Source of the DNA: Penaeus vannamei | Lineage: Eukaryota; Arthropoda; Malacostraca; Decapoda; Penaeidae | Reading direction: 5' to 3' | Assembly: GCF_042767895.1 (NCBI RefSeq) | Contig: NC_091573.1 | Location: 35,120,706-35,143,205 of the forward strand | Length of the DNA: 22,500 nt | In this document: one piece after another, positions 19,656 to 22,500 of the stretch | Layout of the letters: each line of letters opens with the position of its first letter | Numbering within the stretch: position 1 is the stretch's first letter | The notes under the pieces: generated by a model | Told to the model about the DNA's origin: nothing | What the model saw: only the letters and a program-made list of their open reading frames with translations | Database searches by the model: none | Position numbers and translations under genes: made by a program

Positions 19656-19837
19656 CTCCCGGAACCCAGCAGTACCAGGAGGAGCGGTTTCTCTCTCAAG
19701 TGTTGATGGCCATGGCTCTGCTCGCAAGCGTGCACGCATATATACATATATACATCTACATACAGAAACACACATATGCATATATACATATGTATACATA
19801 TATACATCTACATAAACACACACACACTCATAAATAA
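19656..19837 (+). CDS. RNF185: Alternative distal terminal exon, family-like, with microsatellite-coded tail
   Basis: TTCTCCATTCCAG ends at 19655. G from exon 3 plus CT makes Ala, and the frame reads APGTQQYQEERFLSQVLMAM, which lines up with the PGTPQY...EQFLS ending of RNF185 (family knowledge). After about MALLAS the exon runs into CATATA/CA repeats. The frame continues through His/Tyr/Ile-rich residues to TAA at 19835-19837 instead of ending in the usual short hydrophobic tail. Either the microsatellite replaced the true end, or a poor donor such as GTGTTG or GTGCAC leads to a further exon I cannot find. No copy is visible for the left gene; it could lie beyond position 1. Confidence 0.6.
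19737..19830. repeat. TATACA/CA compound microsatellite
   Basis: Irregular CATATA, TACATC and CACA units, overlapping the C-terminal part of the distal exon. Confidence 0.85.
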
Positions 19838-20386
19838 CCAAACACAACACGTGTGTGTGTTTACAATATTTGGAAACTTGACATAAAATACCTGCCCTTG
19901 AGAAGATATCGTCATTTTACTGAGACTTCAATACTGAATCTGGTTAAGAACTGGCTACAGGATATGTGTGGCGCCGTGGAGTCTTATGATCTGTAAACAA
20001 GAAATAATCAATGCAGCTGATTCTCCTAGTATATGACCTTTACATTGCTTACCAAGCTTTGAGAAGACTGAATGCCAAGCTCTACCCACATGTGAATGAA
20101 GTCTACTCATCTGGTGGCAAGAACGTCACAGACTCTGATTGGGCACAAGCATGCTAGCCTGAGTATTTAACAGTTGTATCAGATTGATCCCCCAACGGTT
20201 GGCAGATTGCAATCTACACAGCATTCCAGGTAAGGTGCACGTTCTCATGCTGCTGAGACGTATCAGAGACCACCTGCTAAGGCACCAGAAACGGGAACAA
20301 TCCAATTCACTCCTGCCAAACCCATGCAGTCTCCATCGACCTAAACTGCATCAGGAATCAGCGTAGGAGATCCTTATACTCAGAGA
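19838..20386. other. Non-coding flank, nothing firm
   Basis: A 60-codon ORF (20184-20366) has no recognisable features. Part of this stretch may belong to the second inverted repeat, whose outer portion is off the window. Confidence 0.4.
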
Positions 20387-20446
20387 TATTCTGTCAGATT
20401 ATTGGCCTTGTAGCAAGCCCTTATTCTAGCAGTAAATGCTTGGTGA
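20387..20446 (+). repeat. Second inverted repeat, left member
   Basis: The 60 bases from TATTCTGTCAGATTATTGG agree at 56 positions with the reverse complement of 22441-22500. Agreement stops inward after GCTTGGTGA. The outward extent cannot be tested because its partner reaches the window edge. Confidence 0.85.
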
Positions 20447-21050
20447 ATGGGTCTTTATTTTATCTTAATTTCACATACTGTAGCTTACCTTATTTTCCAG
20501 GGTTGTTTAGTTTGACTGGTCTTTCTCCATTCACACTTTTTTGTTTTTTGGTTAACTGCCGTGTACTCAAAATGTATATAACAGCGTCACGCCATTATTC
20601 TATTTTATTGATACATCATCATTTAATTATTACCATTCAACCATTACCACTGTCATAACAGTTTTAGATATAATTATCAGGTTCCCGAAATACATCAATT
20701 AAACTAGTGGGTCCTCACATTTTGTACAGTCATAATTACAGTAATAAAATCTTATCTCTAGTTTATTTTTACCTACTTTTCTCTCGCATAAAAAATGTCT
20801 TACATGTACCATTATTATAAATATATTTATAAGGATAAATCTAATTGACAGAACAACAGGAAATTATTTTGCTGACTACTAAACTTCCTGAAGCACAAGA
20901 AGTTGTTAAACGCCAGTACACCTAATAGTATATAGGAGTAAATAACACCTGAAAATGTGTGGATACCTCAAACTATTTCGTATAGGTGAATCTTTGTAAT
21001 ATATGGGAAAATATGAGTACACTTCAGTCTCTCTCTCTCATACATGTATA
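20447..21050. other. AT-rich non-coding stretch, nothing recognised
   Basis: No supported gene or element. Confidence 0.5.

Positions 21051-21142
<92 letters not shown>
21051..21142. repeat. (TA)n microsatellite
   Basis: TGTG then about 42 TA units, directly before the CA run. Confidence 0.97.
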
Positions 21143-21148
<6 letters not shown>

Positions 21149-21150
21149 TA

Positions 21151-21460
<310 letters not shown>

Positions 21461-21475
21461 TATTTATATTCACGT

Positions 21476-21511
21476 AGTCCTGCAGACTACATGTATACTC
21501 CATGATCCTAA

Positions 21512-21538
<27 letters not shown>
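21476..21538. repeat. Microsatellite-linked unit 1 plus short (CA)n
   Basis: AGTCCTGC...GTATACTCCATGATCCT (about 21476-21508), then (CA)n at 21512-21538. A similar unit follows the next TG run at about 21778-21813. Confidence 0.7.
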
Positions 21539-21542
<4 letters not shown>

Positions 21543-21548
21543 TGTATA

Positions 21549-21746
<198 letters not shown>

Positions 21747-21774
21747 GTTTGTGGCGTTTGTGGCGTTTGTGGAC
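21747..21774. repeat. Three GTTTGTGGC units
   Basis: Nine-base tandem repeat at the edge of the TG run, probably derived from it. Confidence 0.8.
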
Positions 21775-21777
21775 ACG

Positions 21778-21813
21778 CAGTCCTGCCAAATACAAGTATA
21801 CCCCATGATCCTT
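21778..21813. repeat. Microsatellite-linked unit 2
   Basis: AGTCCTGCC...GTATACCCCATGATCCT is a diverged copy of the unit at 21476-21508, about 302 bases downstream, in the same orientation and the same position relative to a TG run. Confidence 0.7.
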
Positions 21814-21989
21814 GCTAAAAGCCTGAAGACAGGATTGAACCCAGGTTTCAATGATTTACTAAAAAAAAATGGGAATATCAGAGCATTAAAGATACAAAGC
21901 TTGTTTTTTTCTGCACGGGGAATGGGACCATCAAATCCTCTTGTCGAGAGTTTATGACTCCTACTGCTAGGCCTATCCGTCTTCCTGAT

Positions 21990-22385
21990 CTAACATCCCT
22001 GTGTAATGTGTAATGCTTGAAGTTCGGGTAAACAGCTTCTTTTGATAGACCCCCAAAGTCCCGGCCCGTGGTCTTGGTTCAGGAGACTTGTGTCAAAGAG
22101 CTTTCGCTTAAACTCAGAGACGTTTTGAACACATTTCCCGATGGAGGTCCGCCAGCACCACGGCTCTGATTGGCTGCGATGCGAGACAGTTCGATGGTGA
22201 TTGGCTGACGGGGGCGAGATGCTGGTCAAGTTCTCCATATAGGGTGTTTGAAGAGTCTCTGAGTATGGTTGTTTTGTCTCATTGCTAAATGTATAGGACT
22301 CTGGAGATTCAGACAGGAAAACATCATCGGTTGTGTTGTTTTGCACTTTTTTTTTATAATTCAACCAAGTATTCAGTCTATTCAT
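21990..22385 (-). CDS. Unidentified ORF, 131 codons from its first ATG
   Basis: I do not recognise this protein. On the minus strand the frame is open from a stop near 22430 to 21990. The first ATG is at 22385 (MNRLNTWLNYKKK...). The composition is ordinary (Ser, Asn, Leu, Lys, Pro), not repeat-like, which is unusual for this window. The middle (SPESYTF...SISPPSANHHRTV) looks disordered. CCAAT/GC-box motifs overlap it, which argues for regulatory rather than coding sequence. It could be an exon, a transposon fragment or chance. Confidence 0.2.
   Translation of the reverse strand: MNRLNTWLNYKKKVQNNTTDDVFLSESPESYTFSNETKQPYSETLQTPYMENLTSISPPSANHHRTVSHRSQSEPWCWRTSIGKCVQNVSEFKRKLFDTSLLNQDHGPGLWGSIKRSCLPELQALHITQGC
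22168..22240. promoter_or_regulatory. Paired CCAAT boxes with GC-box and TATA-like motif
   Basis: GATTGGCTG occurs at 22168 and 22199 (31-base spacing, inverted CCAAT). GGGGGCG follows at 22210-22216 and CATATAG near 22233. The spacing resembles NF-Y-driven promoters. Motif evidence only; no gene start is tied to it. Confidence 0.25.
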
Positions 22386-22440
22386 ATTCAGTTTTGAAAA
22401 GTTAAGGTGTTCACCTTTTTGCACATTTCAGTTCTGAAGT

Positions 22441-22500
22441 TCACCAAGCTTTCACTGCTAGAATAAGGGCTTGCTAGTAGGCCAATAATCTGACAGAATA
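22441..22500 (-). repeat. Second inverted repeat, right member (cut by window end)
   Basis: Reverse complement of 20387-20446 with four mismatches. The match runs to the last base, so it probably continues beyond the window. Confidence 0.85.

Noticed and set aside
21820..21860. tRNA-like B box on the minus strand (GGGTTCAATCC near 21832-21842)
   Set aside because: No matching A box or cloverleaf at the expected distance; at most a SINE fragment.

Overview
This is a eukaryotic window with split genes, GT-AG introns, very dense and long simple repeats ((CA)n, (TG)n, (GA)n, (TA)n, (ATT)n) and a short AACCT telomere-like motif. Together with the protein sequence, this points to an arthropod, most likely a decapod crustacean such as a penaeid shrimp. 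The organism is an inference from repeat style, not proven.

The dominant structure is a large inverted repeat. The left arm (1-7396) is repeated in reverse complement at about 10687-18036, around a unique 3.3 kb spacer, with roughly 2-3% difference outside microsatellites. Each arm carries one copy of the same four-exon gene. It encodes a small membrane-anchored RING E3 ubiquitin ligase of the RNF185/RNF5 family (188 residues, C3HC4 RING at residues 37-77). The copies are head-to-head: the left one reads leftward (exons 4289-4458, 3125-3256, 2356-2534, 945-1030) and the right one rightward (13651-13820, 15000-15131, 15566-15744, 17070-17155). Both reading frames are open and all splice sites are intact. 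They differ at eight residues, and the left copy keeps the family-typical residue at two RING positions where the right copy does not. The arms also share a TTAA-bounded MITE just upstream of the first coding exon, a 12-codon upstream ORF, and a decayed stretch resembling non-LTR retrotransposon ORF1.

Beyond the right arm, at 19656, lies a second possible terminal exon. It matches the usual C-terminus of the family better, but its end runs into a CA/TA microsatellite. It competes with the 17070 exon, which encodes an unrelated but clean tail anchor. The gene therefore appears to have two mutually exclusive terminal exons, at least in the right copy.

The spacer holds the 5' part of the retrotransposon-like remnant, a G-run with quadruplex potential, degenerate G/C-rich repeats, a seven-copy 63-bp minisatellite and a possible promoter/first exon (10125-10297). 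The 3' flank (18037-22500) holds a hAT-like element candidate, the extra exon, a compound CA/TG microsatellite cluster, an unidentified ORF, and the start of a second inverted repeat (20387-20446 against 22441-22500) that reaches the window edge. The palindrome may be a real inverted duplication or two haplotypes joined during assembly. The sequence alone does not decide this.
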